41,846 bases of DNA, from the NCBI GenBank assembly GCA_021201535.1, contig JAJQEU010000017.1, positions 4,472 to 46,317 on the forward strand, in the 5' to 3' direction. The notes under the pieces were generated by a model, which was not told the origin of the DNA, searched no databases, and worked only from the letters and a program-made list of their open reading frames with translations. The position numbers and the translations under genes were made by a program. Positions 33,103-41,846 of the stretch are shown here, piece by piece; position 1 is the stretch's first letter, and each line of letters opens with the position of its first letter. This DNA is from Clostridiales bacterium. GTDB lineage: Bacteria > Bacillota > Clostridia > Lachnospirales > Lachnospiraceae.

Positions 33103-35411
33103 CAGGAGCGAGAACGAAAAAAAATAAAAGAAAAAATATTCTTGCGCGCTTTTACCTGAATAGTAAAAACCAGAATCGCAGTGCTTATTTCTGGAATATG
33201 CTGGCCGCAGTGACCAGTTCATTTCAAAGCATGCTCTTTATGCTGGTGCTGACGCGCATGGGAGAGATTGAATCCGCGAGCTATATAGCCATCGGCTTTG
33301 CTACGGCGAATCTGGTGATGACGATCGGAAAGTTCGGTGTGAGAAATTTTCAGGTCACGGACGTTGGCGAGACATTCCATTTCCAGGATTACAGGCGTAT
33401 GAGATATCTGACCGTTGCCGGCATGCTGATTTTCAGCTTCCTGTACTGTGTTTTCAGTGAGGTGTTCAGGGAGTATGTGCTGATAAAGACTATGACGGTT
33501 GCGCTGTTGTGTATTTATAAGACAATAGAATCTATGGAGGATGTGTATCACGGCAGGCTTCAGCAGCTTGGGAGGCTTGATATCGCGGCAAAGATCTGGG
33601 CGACAAGAAATATTGTCTTTATTATGGAATTTATCGTATGCTATCTGTTCCTGCAAAATCTCATCGGGTCACTGCTGATCTCCATAGCGACCACGCTGGT
33701 GCTGTGTGTACTGCTGAACCGGATTCCCCGTGTGGAATATCATATTCAGCCCGTGAAAAGCAGCGATGGGACAAAGACGCTTCTGATTGAGTGCATTCCG
33801 GTGGCTTTTGCGGCGTTCCTGCTCATGTATATCAGCAATGCGCCGAAGTATATTATTGACGCGGCTGTCTCTGATCAGGAGCAGACATATTTTAATATAC
33901 TGTTTATGGTGATCTACGCTGTCACCCTGCTGAGCAATTTCCTTTTCAACCCGGTGTTGAATAAGATGGCGCGATGGCGGGAGGATGGAGAATATAAAAG
34001 GTTACTGGGGCGTATTCTCCGGCTGATCGCGGTTGTGATCGGCATCGTCTGCGTGGGAACGCTGTTCGTGGAGGCGATCGGCAGGCGTCTGCTCGGATGG
34101 ATCTACGGGATTTCGCTCGAAAATTACCGGATCGAGCTGGATCTGATGATGGTTGCGGGAGGACTGATCGCCATACTAAATCTTCTCTATATGATTATCA
34201 TATTGCTCCGTAAACAGACCATATTCTATATTCTGTTTACTGTGGCAGCGCTGGTGCTGGTGACAAGAGGCAGGTATGTCCTGAACCAGTATGATTTAAA
34301 AGGATTGATCAGTTTTTATATTGGAGTTTTGCTTGTTTCTGATATTGTGATGTTTATCTGTATGGTTGTTCTGATTCGCAGGGAAAGCCGGTTGGACGGT
34401 CAGTCCGGAGACTATCTGCCAGATAAGCTTGAGGATACGGTTTCCGGAAAGCGTGTACTTTTTATATCGACAAAAAACAGGGATTATATTCGAAATCTCC
34501 AGGAAATTCGTATTTTGAAGGAACATGCATCAGATTATAAAGAAATTGTTTTTTCAGATAAATCCTATCCGAAAAGAGTGTTAAAAGTATGGAGATCCTG
34601 TCTGCGTGGGAGCTGGAAACAGGCGGATGTGATCTTTGTCGGCTTCGCGCCGCAGCTGGTGTTTCCTTTTTTGAAAAAATGGAATCGCCGAAAAACGGTT
34701 GTCATAGATTTCTTTATTTCCATGTATGACACCTGCGTCAATGACAGAAGCTATTTTAAGTCAAAATCCATACCGGCGCGTTTCCTGCACCGGATTGATC
34801 AGAATGTGCTGGAGAACTGTCGCTGTGTCATCGTGGATACAGCTGCGGACGGAGCTTATTTTTCAGAAGAGTTCCGGGTGACGGTGGATAAAATGGAAGT
34901 GCTTTATCTGGAGGCAGATACCGATATTTATGATAAGGATAAATATGCTTCCGTCAGTGATTCGGACGCTGCCCGTGGTCTGACCGTACTTTATTTCGGC
35001 AGCATACTGCCTTTGCAGGGCGTGGAAGTGATTCTGGAGGCACAGAAAATCTTAAAGGACAGGGATGATATCAGGTTCCTCATGATCGGACCCGTCGATG
35101 AAAAGACGGTGCGGAAGGAGGATTATCCGAATACCACGTTTTATGAATGGCTGTCACAGCCGGAACTGGCTGCGCAGATCGCGCGGGCGGACCTGTGCCT
35201 GGCCGGACATTTTCACCCGACGATTGAGAAAGCGCGGCGGACGATTCCCGGCAAAGCCTATATCTATGAGGCGATGGAAAAGAAGATGATACTGGGAGAT
35301 AATCCCGCGAACAGAGAGCTGTATGTTGAGGATGATCGCCATATGTTTGTAAAAATGGGGGACGCAAAGGCACTGGCAGATCTGATTATGGCCGTGTCGG
35401 ATGGCCGATAG
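33099..35411 (+). CDS. Fusion of a Wzx-like flippase and a GT4-type glycosyltransferase
   Basis: 770 residues in one frame. Residues ~25-428 are a polytopic MOP-superfamily flippase-like domain. Residues ~450-770 are a soluble GT-B-like domain. Its N-terminal half includes KRVLFISTKNRDY and FVGFAPQLVFPFL. Its donor-binding half includes LTVLYFGSILPLQGVEVILEAQ, RFLMIGP and TIPGKAYIYEAMEKKMIL. The flippase end sits in the membrane; a GT4-like domain would face the cytoplasm, so the protein could add a sugar and hand the lipid-linked product straight to its own channel. I do not know this fusion as a standard type. The gene begins by ATGA overlap with the acyltransferase gene. Confidence 0.85.
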   Translation: MTGARTKKNKRKNILARFYLNSKNQNRSAYFWNMLAAVTSSFQSMLFMLVLTRMGEIESASYIAIGFATANLVMTIGKFGVRNFQVTDVGETFHFQDYRRMRYLTVAGMLIFSFLYCVFSEVFREYVLIKTMTVALLCIYKTIESMEDVYHGRLQQLGRLDIAAKIWATRNIVFIMEFIVCYLFLQNLIGSLLISIATTLVLCVLLNRIPRVEYHIQPVKSSDGTKTLLIECIPVAFAAFLLMYISNAPKYIIDAAVSDQEQTYFNILFMVIYAVTLLSNFLFNPVLNKMARWREDGEYKRLLGRILRLIAVVIGIVCVGTLFVEAIGRRLLGWIYGISLENYRIELDLMMVAGGLIAILNLLYMIIILLRKQTIFYILFTVAALVLVTRGRYVLNQYDLKGLISFYIGVLLVSDIVMFICMVVLIRRESRLDGQSGDYLPDKLEDTVSGKRVLFISTKNRDYIRNLQEIRILKEHASDYKEIVFSDKSYPKRVLKVWRSCLRGSWKQADVIFVGFAPQLVFPFLKKWNRRKTVVIDFFISMYDTCVNDRSYFKSKSIPARFLHRIDQNVLENCRCVIVDTAADGAYFSEEFRVTVDKMEVLYLEADTDIYDKDKYASVSDSDAARGLTVLYFGSILPLQGVEVILEAQKILKDRDDIRFLMIGPVDEKTVRKEDYPNTTFYEWLSQPELAAQIARADLCLAGHFHPTIEKARRTIPGKAYIYEAMEKKMILGDNPANRELYVEDDRHMFVKMGDAKALADLIMAVSDGR

Positions 35412-35466
35412 CGGTTCGATACGAACCCTTTGCCTGTCAGAATATACAAGGGAGAGTATGTTTCAA

Positions 35467-37857
35467 ATGACAATCATAAAAAAACGGATTTGCTGGATGG
35501 TGGTATTAGTGGTTGCAGTGGTGGGAATCCTTCTGCTTCCTCTTGAGAGAGAAAATGTGGTTTTGGTGTTCAGTCTGGAGAATATATCGGATGGAACGGA
35601 ACTGGATATCCGCATCGAAAACAGCGCAGGCGACATATCCGAAGAGACAGTTGTTCACGTGTATGGAGGGATGACAGAACTTTGGCTGAATCCGGATTAT
35701 TATACATGCGAATCTATTATGATCTGCGGGATGGACGATGATGAGACGGCGGTGTCGGTTCAGCTGTACAGCGGGAGTTATGACACTTCCCGGGATAAAA
35801 TGATCAGCGAGATCCGGCTGGAACAGAGCGCTTCTGACGGAACCCTGATTCTGGGGAGATCGGTCTGTGAAAGCATCTCAGGGATATTACAGAACAACTG
35901 GGGTCTGAAAGCCAGGTTGATCCTGCTCTTCCTGGCGGTATATGCGCTTGTTGTTCTGTACCGGCGTCCGGAGAAGTTAAAATACGCCAAACTGTTTCTG
36001 TGGCTTTTTCTGGGTATCTATATTGTGTGCGGAATCGTGGGCGACCGGTTTGAATTGCTGGAAAAATACACCACTGTCCCTAACACAGCAGAGACGGTTC
36101 AGAATCATACAATCTCAGATACGGTAGAAACGGGATTCAGTGTGACCTCGGATGATCTGGACAGCATTACGATCCCGCTTGTGACGGATACGGAAACTGT
36201 TTATGAAGATTTCGGCGTCCGGATTGTACGTGCCGGAGACGGTACGGAGATATACAGCAGGCTGTTGACGGCTGATTTTTTAAAGCGGAATGACGGATTT
36301 GTACTTTCCTTTTCTGATCTGGAAGAACCGCTCGCACAGGGAGATTACGTGTTGATTCTGGAACCGCTGGATGAGGGAGTGGACAGTACGGTGCAGTTTC
36401 AGTTTGACGGGTCTGACACGCTGGGGATATCTGTCATATACGGGCCTTCCTCCAGAAATCAGATTTTTCTGATCGGATGTCTGATCGGTATTTTCCTCCT
36501 GCTTCTGCTTACGTTCTGTTACAGGGATTTCAGGCTGTCGGATCACATGGCGGTAAAGTTCATATACTGCGGCGTGCTTTTATATGCGGTCGTGCAGGTG
36601 ATCTTTTACGGAATGTATGTCGGAAATACGCCGGATGAGGTATATCATCTTTCCTATGTTGCGTATCTGCTGGAAAATAAGACGCTGATTCCGGATTTCC
36701 CGAATATGCCGGTATATCCGTTAGTAGACTGGATTCCGATCGCCGAGGAGGGATCGATCAATTATCTGGGTCATCCTCCGCTCTACTACTGGATACTGAC
36801 GCTGGTGCAGATGGCGGTCGGCGGAGAGATGATACACGTCAATCTGCTCCGGTTTGTCAGTGCGTGCATGGGTTTGTCCGGCGTCTGTATCTTTTTCGCG
36901 CTTGGCAACCATTATATTTCCGGAAAATATCCCTGGGTACATCTCGTGTACGCGGCTTCCTGTATCAGCGTACCCTTTATCACGTACAGTCTTTGCGGGG
37001 TGAACAATGACGCGCTGTCCTTCTTGGGTGTGGCGGTCGCTTTCTGGGGTGTTCTGCGATTTGAGAAGAAAAACAGGAACAGCCTGACGTTTCTGCTGCT
37101 GGCCTGCGGGATGTTTCTGACGATATTCAGCAAGCTGACCGCCGGTCTTGTGCTGCTCGTCGCCTATCTCGTGTATCTCGCGTATGTCTGTCTGAGGGAA
37201 AAAAGCCTGCGGTGTGTGTTCAATCGGGCGTGTCTGGTAGTCGTTCCTTTTGTTCTGGTCGTGGCGGCTTATTTCGGAATTCTGTACATGAGATACGGGA
37301 CGATACAACCCACACTCGGAAACATGAATTATGCATATTATATGAGGTCGGCTTTTTATACAGACTTTTCAGAGCGAAGCATTTTTACTGTAAGTGAATA
37401 TTTTTCTTATTACTGGACGAATTTCCTGATGACCTGGTCCGATATTATATCGCATATCAGCATAAACAAGCCGTCAAAATGGTATGGCTGGGATCGATGC
37501 ATATATCTGATCTTGCTTGTCTGTCCGGTTTTCGCAATCAGAAAGAAGTTCACTGGTCGGATATTCTGTATTGGCGTTTTTGCCGGTATGCTGTTTACTA
37601 TGCTGACGCAATTTTACAATGCTTATCAGAATTTTTACTTTACTGCGGGGTATATGGGTGGATATCAGAGCAGATATTATTTGTGCTGGGTTCCGATTCT
37701 GGCGTTTGTGTTCGCGCATCTGTTTCTGGCTGCTGAGGATGACGGCACGGCGGAATACAGTGTAAAAAAACAGAGGATACGCGTATTGTCTGTAGTCTGT
37801 GTATTGTTGTTGTTTTATGGGAGCTTTCTGTATACATTACTGACCTATACGGAATAA
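35467..37857 (+). CDS. DUF2142-like polytopic membrane protein with extracellular beta domain
   Basis: 796 residues from ATG 35467; ATG 35458 is also possible, but it is only 3 bases from the GGAG ribosome binding site. One helix near the N-terminus is followed by an acidic beta-rich region (~30-150), another helix (~160-180), a second soluble region (~205-340), and then a long multi-helix part. That part shows the DUF2142-type motifs NTPDEVYHLSYVAYLLENK and GHPPLYYW. The acidic residues after the first helix of that unit recall GT-C active sites, so a lipid-linked sugar transferase is likely but unproven. The TM / beta domain / TM beginning mirrors that of the ABC permease at 5066. Confidence 0.8.
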   Translation: MTIIKKRICWMVVLVVAVVGILLLPLERENVVLVFSLENISDGTELDIRIENSAGDISEETVVHVYGGMTELWLNPDYYTCESIMICGMDDDETAVSVQLYSGSYDTSRDKMISEIRLEQSASDGTLILGRSVCESISGILQNNWGLKARLILLFLAVYALVVLYRRPEKLKYAKLFLWLFLGIYIVCGIVGDRFELLEKYTTVPNTAETVQNHTISDTVETGFSVTSDDLDSITIPLVTDTETVYEDFGVRIVRAGDGTEIYSRLLTADFLKRNDGFVLSFSDLEEPLAQGDYVLILEPLDEGVDSTVQFQFDGSDTLGISVIYGPSSRNQIFLIGCLIGIFLLLLLTFCYRDFRLSDHMAVKFIYCGVLLYAVVQVIFYGMYVGNTPDEVYHLSYVAYLLENKTLIPDFPNMPVYPLVDWIPIAEEGSINYLGHPPLYYWILTLVQMAVGGEMIHVNLLRFVSACMGLSGVCIFFALGNHYISGKYPWVHLVYAASCISVPFITYSLCGVNNDALSFLGVAVAFWGVLRFEKKNRNSLTFLLLACGMFLTIFSKLTAGLVLLVAYLVYLAYVCLREKSLRCVFNRACLVVVPFVLVVAAYFGILYMRYGTIQPTLGNMNYAYYMRSAFYTDFSERSIFTVSEYFSYYWTNFLMTWSDIISHISINKPSKWYGWDRCIYLILLVCPVFAIRKKFTGRIFCIGVFAGMLFTMLTQFYNAYQNFYFTAGYMGGYQSRYYLCWVPILAFVFAHLFLAAEDDGTAEYSVKKQRIRVLSVVCVLLLFYGSFLYTLLTYTE

Positions 37858-37975
37858 TTCCGGTTGGACGTCCGCTCGTTTTACCGGCTGCGCGAGGAAT
37901 GATAAGGAAGTTTTGTATCTTATATATGAATTGCTGAAATATGTTCTAGAAGTATTATCGAAAGGAGATCTGAGG
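37858..37975. other. Gap before the rhamnosidase gene
   Basis: 118 bases without a gene. AT-rich, containing the ribosome binding site AAAGGAG at its end. No convincing terminator after the DUF2142-like gene and no well-spaced promoter are visible, so the rhamnosidase gene could be read from the glycan operon. Confidence 0.45.
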
Positions 37976-39754
37976 ATGCGGAAACGGTTTTGGAGCGTGA
38001 TTCTGACGCTGATGCTTTTCTTTACTATAGCGGCTGCGCCGGTTTTAGCGACTGAGAGTGACAATGTTCTGAATTTATCCGGATATACGGACGCGTCGGA
38101 AGCGGATACGGCACAATTGGATGTATCGGGAGCGGATGTGGCGGAAGCAGATACGGCTCAATCGGATGATCCGGAAGCGGTTGATGCTGAAGAGGAAGTC
38201 TCAGGAACGGATGAGGCATCGCCCGGCATCACCGACATGCGCGTCAACCTGCTTTCAGAACCCTTCGGTGTCTGCGCGGACGCACTGCGTTTTTCATGGG
38301 CGATGACGTCCGACCTGGATGATACGGTTCAGACCGCTTACCGTATCGTGATCTCGCAGACGGCGGAACAGACGGAACAGTCGGTCTATGTATACGACAC
38401 CGGCTGGGTGGAGTCGGATGCCGATACGGATGTCTCCATAGATATGGGTGCGGCGGAAAATCAGCTGTATTACTGGCAGGTGCAGGTGAAGGATAATTAC
38501 GGACGAGTGAGCGCTCTGTCCGAGCCGCAGGCTTTTACGACGGCAGTGGGGAGCGAGTGGGATTCCTCAAAGGGAATCTGGGCCGGAACTGATGATTTTG
38601 TGTTTCTGAGAGCGCAGAAAACAGTGGATATGAGCGAGGTGGAGAAGGTGATTTTTACTGCGACGGCGGTATCTCCGGAGGACACCAGGCAGTATGTATA
38701 TACGCTCTATATTAATGGGGAATGCGTGGGTATGGGACCGACCCGTGTGAGTGAGGGTGTATTGTGCTATAACACATATGATGTGACGGATGCCATGCAG
38801 AGCGGCTCCAATGTCATCGGTGTGATCTGTTATTCGGAGACCGGGCATGCGTTCCTGGGACAGATGACGGTTTTTTATAAGGACGGGACGAGCGAGGTAC
38901 TTCTGAACACCGACACATCTGATTTCATCTGGTTTGGCCTGCCGGGTGACGACGCATATGGGAAAACATCTGCTCTGGTGTCAAATTCTTCATATTATAC
39001 ACAGGCTGCTGAGAACATAGACAGCACGGTGTACCCGCACGGATGGCTGGAGACGGGATTTAACGCCATGGCCTGGGATGAAGCGGACGCAGCGGGCGGT
39101 GTCGCCGCCTATACGCTGGAACCGGAGGAGTCTGACCCGCTTTTGCGGTATGAAGTGACGCCGCAAAGTGTGAAACAGCTTTCGGACGGCAGTTATGTGA
39201 TCGACTTCGGACAGGAGATCGTCGGGTGTCTGGAGCTGACGATCGACAGCTCGGCGCGGCAGAGTATCTCTGTCTGCTACGGCGAAGAATTAAACAGTGA
39301 CGGCAGTGTAAGATATTCCATGCTGACAGGCAACGTCTATGCGGAAACCTGGACGCTGATGAGCGGGAGTCAGCAGATATCCGGCCTGAACATGAAGGTA
39401 TTCCGTTATGTACAGATCAGCGGCTGTGCGGATACGATCACGGCGGAAAATATCGGCGGATTCCAGATCAGGCAGGATTTTTCCGATGATGCCTCTTCTT
39501 TTTCCAGCTCCAACAGTATCTTAAATGATGAGTACAGTCTGGCAAAGTATACGATAAAGGCGACCAGCCAGAATCTCTATGTAGATACGCAGAGCAGGGA
39601 GCGGCAGAATTACAGCGGAGATCTGCTGATCAATATGACGGCGGCCTTTTCCGTGGAAAGTGATTACGCGCTGGCGAAGCGTTCACTGGATTATGCCATA
39701 GCCAATCCGACCTGGCCGGCGGAATACCTGCTGTACACGGTCATGGCATCCTGA
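37976..39754 (+). CDS. GH78-type alpha-L-rhamnosidase, N-terminal part ending at an in-frame TGA
   Basis: 592 residues from ATG 37976, behind AAAGGAG. A signal peptide ends at VLA, and an acidic linker with repeated DTAQ-type steps covers ~30-82. The GH78 opening follows (MRVNLLSEPFGV, RFSW, AYRIVISQT). Further on come the rhamnosidase N-domain, a beta domain (YVIDFGQEIVGCLEL) and the start of the (alpha/alpha)6 barrel, with YVDTQSRERQNYSGD at 535-549; Glu542 is the likely general acid. The frame then meets TGA at 39752-39754 in MAS-stop-QYYLYSGD, where the family normally has Trp (TGG). The frame stays open beyond it to the window edge. As it stands the product lacks half of the catalytic barrel, so it should be inactive. 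Confidence 0.85.
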   Translation: MRKRFWSVILTLMLFFTIAAAPVLATESDNVLNLSGYTDASEADTAQLDVSGADVAEADTAQSDDPEAVDAEEEVSGTDEASPGITDMRVNLLSEPFGVCADALRFSWAMTSDLDDTVQTAYRIVISQTAEQTEQSVYVYDTGWVESDADTDVSIDMGAAENQLYYWQVQVKDNYGRVSALSEPQAFTTAVGSEWDSSKGIWAGTDDFVFLRAQKTVDMSEVEKVIFTATAVSPEDTRQYVYTLYINGECVGMGPTRVSEGVLCYNTYDVTDAMQSGSNVIGVICYSETGHAFLGQMTVFYKDGTSEVLLNTDTSDFIWFGLPGDDAYGKTSALVSNSSYYTQAAENIDSTVYPHGWLETGFNAMAWDEADAAGGVAAYTLEPEESDPLLRYEVTPQSVKQLSDGSYVIDFGQEIVGCLELTIDSSARQSISVCYGEELNSDGSVRYSMLTGNVYAETWTLMSGSQQISGLNMKVFRYVQISGCADTITAENIGGFQIRQDFSDDASSFSSSNSILNDEYSLAKYTIKATSQNLYVDTQSRERQNYSGDLLINMTAAFSVESDYALAKRSLDYAIANPTWPAEYLLYTVMAS

Positions 39755-40839
39755 CAGTATTATCTTTATTCCGGGGACAGTGAATTTCTCGCGGAACATT
39801 ACACGGTGCTGCAGGCCGCGATGGAAGCGTTCCAGATCGGATCGAACGGACTGGTGGAAAAACCGTCCAGGACGATTCTTGTGGACTGGCCGACGGCGGA
39901 GCGGGATGGTTATGATACGGAGAACTCTTATTATAATACGGTGCTGAACGCCGTATATGCGGGCGCCTGTGAAGCAATGGCGGATATCTCGGCAGTGCTT
40001 GGGTATGCTTCTGAGGAAACTGCTTACGCGCAGGCGGCTGATTCCGTGAAGAACTGTATGATCGCGAAGCTGTATGACGCGGATGAAGGCAGGTTCCGGG
40101 ATGGACTGACGGCTTCCGGTACGGCGGTCGATCACTATGCGCAGCAGGCCACGGCGTTCGCGCTGGCCTATGGCGTCTACTCGGACCAGAGTATGGCGGA
40201 TGTGCTGGCGGAGAGCATTTCGGAGGACGGATTAAATCAGACCAGTGTTTACGCAACCTATTTTCTGCTGCAGGGTCTGTATCGGAGCAATAACGGGATC
40301 CTGGCCAGGCAGGTTTTAAGCGATCCGTCCGTATATGTGGGAAGCCATACCTGGGCAAACGTGATGTACCGCGTGGGAGCGACCCTGGCGACGGAGGCGT
40401 GGGATAGTTCCGTGAAGGCAAATATGTCTTATTCCCATGCGTGGGGAAGCGCTCCGGGTACCTGGCTGGTGACGGGACTGTTCGGAATCATGCCGACATC
40501 CGGCGGATATAAGACATTTGATGTAAAGCTGCAGCCGGGAGGCGTGGAGGAGGCCGTCGTGAAAGTACCGACGCTGCAGGGCAGCATCGAGGCGTCTTAC
40601 CTGATGGATGGAGACGGCGGCATCACTCTGGAAATCACCGTGCCGGCAAATACACAGGCGAGGATCCTGATCCCGGCGGAGTATGCACAGAATACGGAGC
40701 TTGCGGTGGACGGAACATGGGTTGAGGCGGAGACAGCGGATGAACTGTATCTCTGCGTCACGCTCGGCAGCGGGACGCACACTGTCTCTGGCGGCAGCGA
40801 TAACTATGCGGATACCTCGGAATTAAAACAGAACGAGAA

Positions 40840-41230
40840 TGTAGTTTATCGGACATACGGCACTTCCTGGGGATCCTATGAGACCGACGGGAATCTGAGC
40901 GGAAGTACCGGAGCCTCACAGGCGCTGTATCGCCTGCGGGTGATACTGAACACGCAGACGACCGGTGGAATCCGTTATTCTACGCATGTTTCGACCTATG
41001 GCTGGCGTGACTGGTGTTACAACGGCGAGGTTGACAGTGTCACGGACAAGATGATCCAGGCCGTGAAAATAGAACTGACCGGGAGCGCGGCTGACACCTG
41101 GGATATATATTATCGCGTGCACTGCCAGACCTACGGCTGGCTGGACTGGGCAAAAAACGGGGAAGCGGCGGGGACTGCCGGGTTGAGCAAACGTCTGGAG
41201 GCGATTGAGATCGTGCTGGTGCCGAAGGGG
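40840..41230 (+). repeat. ChW (clostridial hydrophobic Trp) repeats
   Basis: Three repeats of ~40-45 residues. The second and third carry the ChW core most clearly: STYGWRDWCYNGE and QTYGWLDWAKNGE, each followed by a KxxxAxxIxL end. The first is weaker (GTSWGSYETDGN). ChW repeats are found on clostridial surface and secreted proteins, where they are thought to aid cell-wall or substrate attachment. Confidence 0.85.
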
Positions 41231-41269
41231 GAATCCGCGCCGGGAGAGACCGGATTGACCTACATTGAC

Positions 41270-41846
41270 GCATCGGCGTTGGGAGACAGCTTTGCAGTGC
41301 GCCGCGGAAATGTGTACTATTTTAAAAATTTGCTGCAGTCCGGGGACGCGGATACGGTGATCACTTACGGGAAGGCTTCCGATAAAGTGTATGTCGGCGA
41401 CTGGGACGGGGACGGGATTGATACGCTCTGCGTGCGCCGCGGAAATGTATATTATTTCAAAAATGATTTCTCCTCCGGGGATGCGGATCTGGTGATTGCC
41501 TATGGGCGCAGTGCGGATGAGGTAGTGGTTGGCGACTGGGACGGAGACGGGATTGATACGCTGGCGGTACGCAGGGGAAATGTATATTATATCAAAAATT
41601 CCATTCTGCCGGGGGATGCAGATACTGTGATCACTTTCGGACGGAGTACGGATGTTGTGCTGGCGGGCGACTGGGACGGAGACGGGATCGATACGCTGGC
41701 AGTGCGCCGCGGGAATATATACTATATCAAAAATACAATGACATCCGGAGATGCGGACAAGGCGTTTGCGTACGGACGGGATTCGGACGAAGTGCTGGCG
41801 GGCGACTGGGACGGAGATGGGATTGATACGCTGGCAGTGCGCCGCG
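41270..41846 (+). repeat. GDWDGDG repeats (~45 residues each), right copy
   Basis: At least four units with GDWDGDGIDTLxVRRGNxYY(F/I)KN and a following SGDADxVIxYG segment. The array runs off the window edge. The same unit is found on the minus strand at the left end (445-1130), in a protein that otherwise differs. Confidence 0.9.

Larger units (their letters stand above)
39755..41846 (+). pseudogene. In-frame continuation of the rhamnosidase: rest of GH78 barrel, ChW and GDWDGDG repeats
   Basis: 697 codons without a stop, in the same frame as the part before the TGA, running off the right edge. It begins QYYLYSGDSEFL, completes the GH78 barrel, and includes ATEAWD with the expected general-base Glu (codon 807 of the joined gene) and the SYSHAWGSAPGTWL segment. 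A C-terminal beta domain follows, then about three ChW repeats and the GDWDGDG repeats. No ribosome binding site or start codon in a sensible place explains it as a separate gene. It is best read as the second half of a gene interrupted by one TGG-to-TGA change, a sequencing error, or read-through. Confidence 0.85.

Noticed and set aside
36721-37308. Minus-strand open frame of 195 codons
   Set aside because: Shadow of the DUF2142-like membrane protein; its His/Gln/Arg-rich composition mirrors the hydrophobic sense codons.
39752-39754. TGA as a selenocysteine codon
   Set aside because: Homologues have Trp here, not Cys or Sec, and the residue is not redox-active in GH78 enzymes. No selenocysteine-insertion hairpin was evident right after it.

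Overview
The window looks like chromosomal DNA from a Gram-positive anaerobe of the Lachnospiraceae / Clostridia type. The reasons are two lipoproteins with clean lipoboxes, strong GGAGG-type ribosome binding sites, clostridial hydrophobic-W (ChW) repeats, CxxC surface-protein modules, and an AAA-like/PD-(D/E)XK protein of a family abundant in these bacteria. Almost all of it is one surface-glycan locus read on the plus strand. No tRNA, rRNA, CRISPR array or insertion sequence was seen.

Left flank (1-2400, minus strand): the 5' part of a secreted repeat protein running off the left edge, and a short-chain dehydrogenase with its own terminator. Then, on the plus strand, a PrsA/SurA-like foldase lipoprotein (2749-4029) and a small acidic lipoprotein (4303-4938).

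ABC-exported glycan module (about 4958-14049): a promoter with a perfect -10 box, an ABC-2 permease with an unusual extracellular insert, a methyltransferase, a 1190-residue protein joining a kinase-like region, a beta domain, a coiled coil and two GT2 domains, an ABC ATPase with a Wzt-like C-terminal domain, and a second methyltransferase carrying the same beta domain and coiled coil. I read this as a rearranged counterpart of the WbdD/WbdA/Wzm/Wzt logic, in which a methyl/phospho cap stops the chain, a coiled coil sets its length and the ATPase C-domain reads the cap. That reading is inference.

Second module (14221-24877): a GT2 transferase, a Wzx-like flippase, a pyruvyltransferase-family protein, an AAA/PD-(D/E)XK protein that looks out of place, then a translationally coupled nonulosonic acid cassette (CMP-sugar synthetase fused to a PseG-like domain, an unassigned GT-B-like protein, and a NeuB-family synthase), then an SGNH hydrolase.

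Third module (24910-37857): a GT-C-like membrane protein, a second promoter, UDP-glucose 6-dehydrogenase, a CsbB-like polyprenyl-phosphate glycosyltransferase next to a YfhO-like GT-C (a lipid-linked sugar-decoration pair), an acyltransferase-3, a flippase fused to a GT4 transferase, and a DUF2142-like membrane protein.

Right flank (37976-41846): a secreted GH78-type alpha-L-rhamnosidase with ChW repeats and the same GDWDGDG repeats as the left-edge protein, so the two ends mirror each other. Its frame is broken by one TGA where the family normally has Trp. The frame then stays open for nearly 700 codons to the window edge, so this is a point-mutated or read-through gene.
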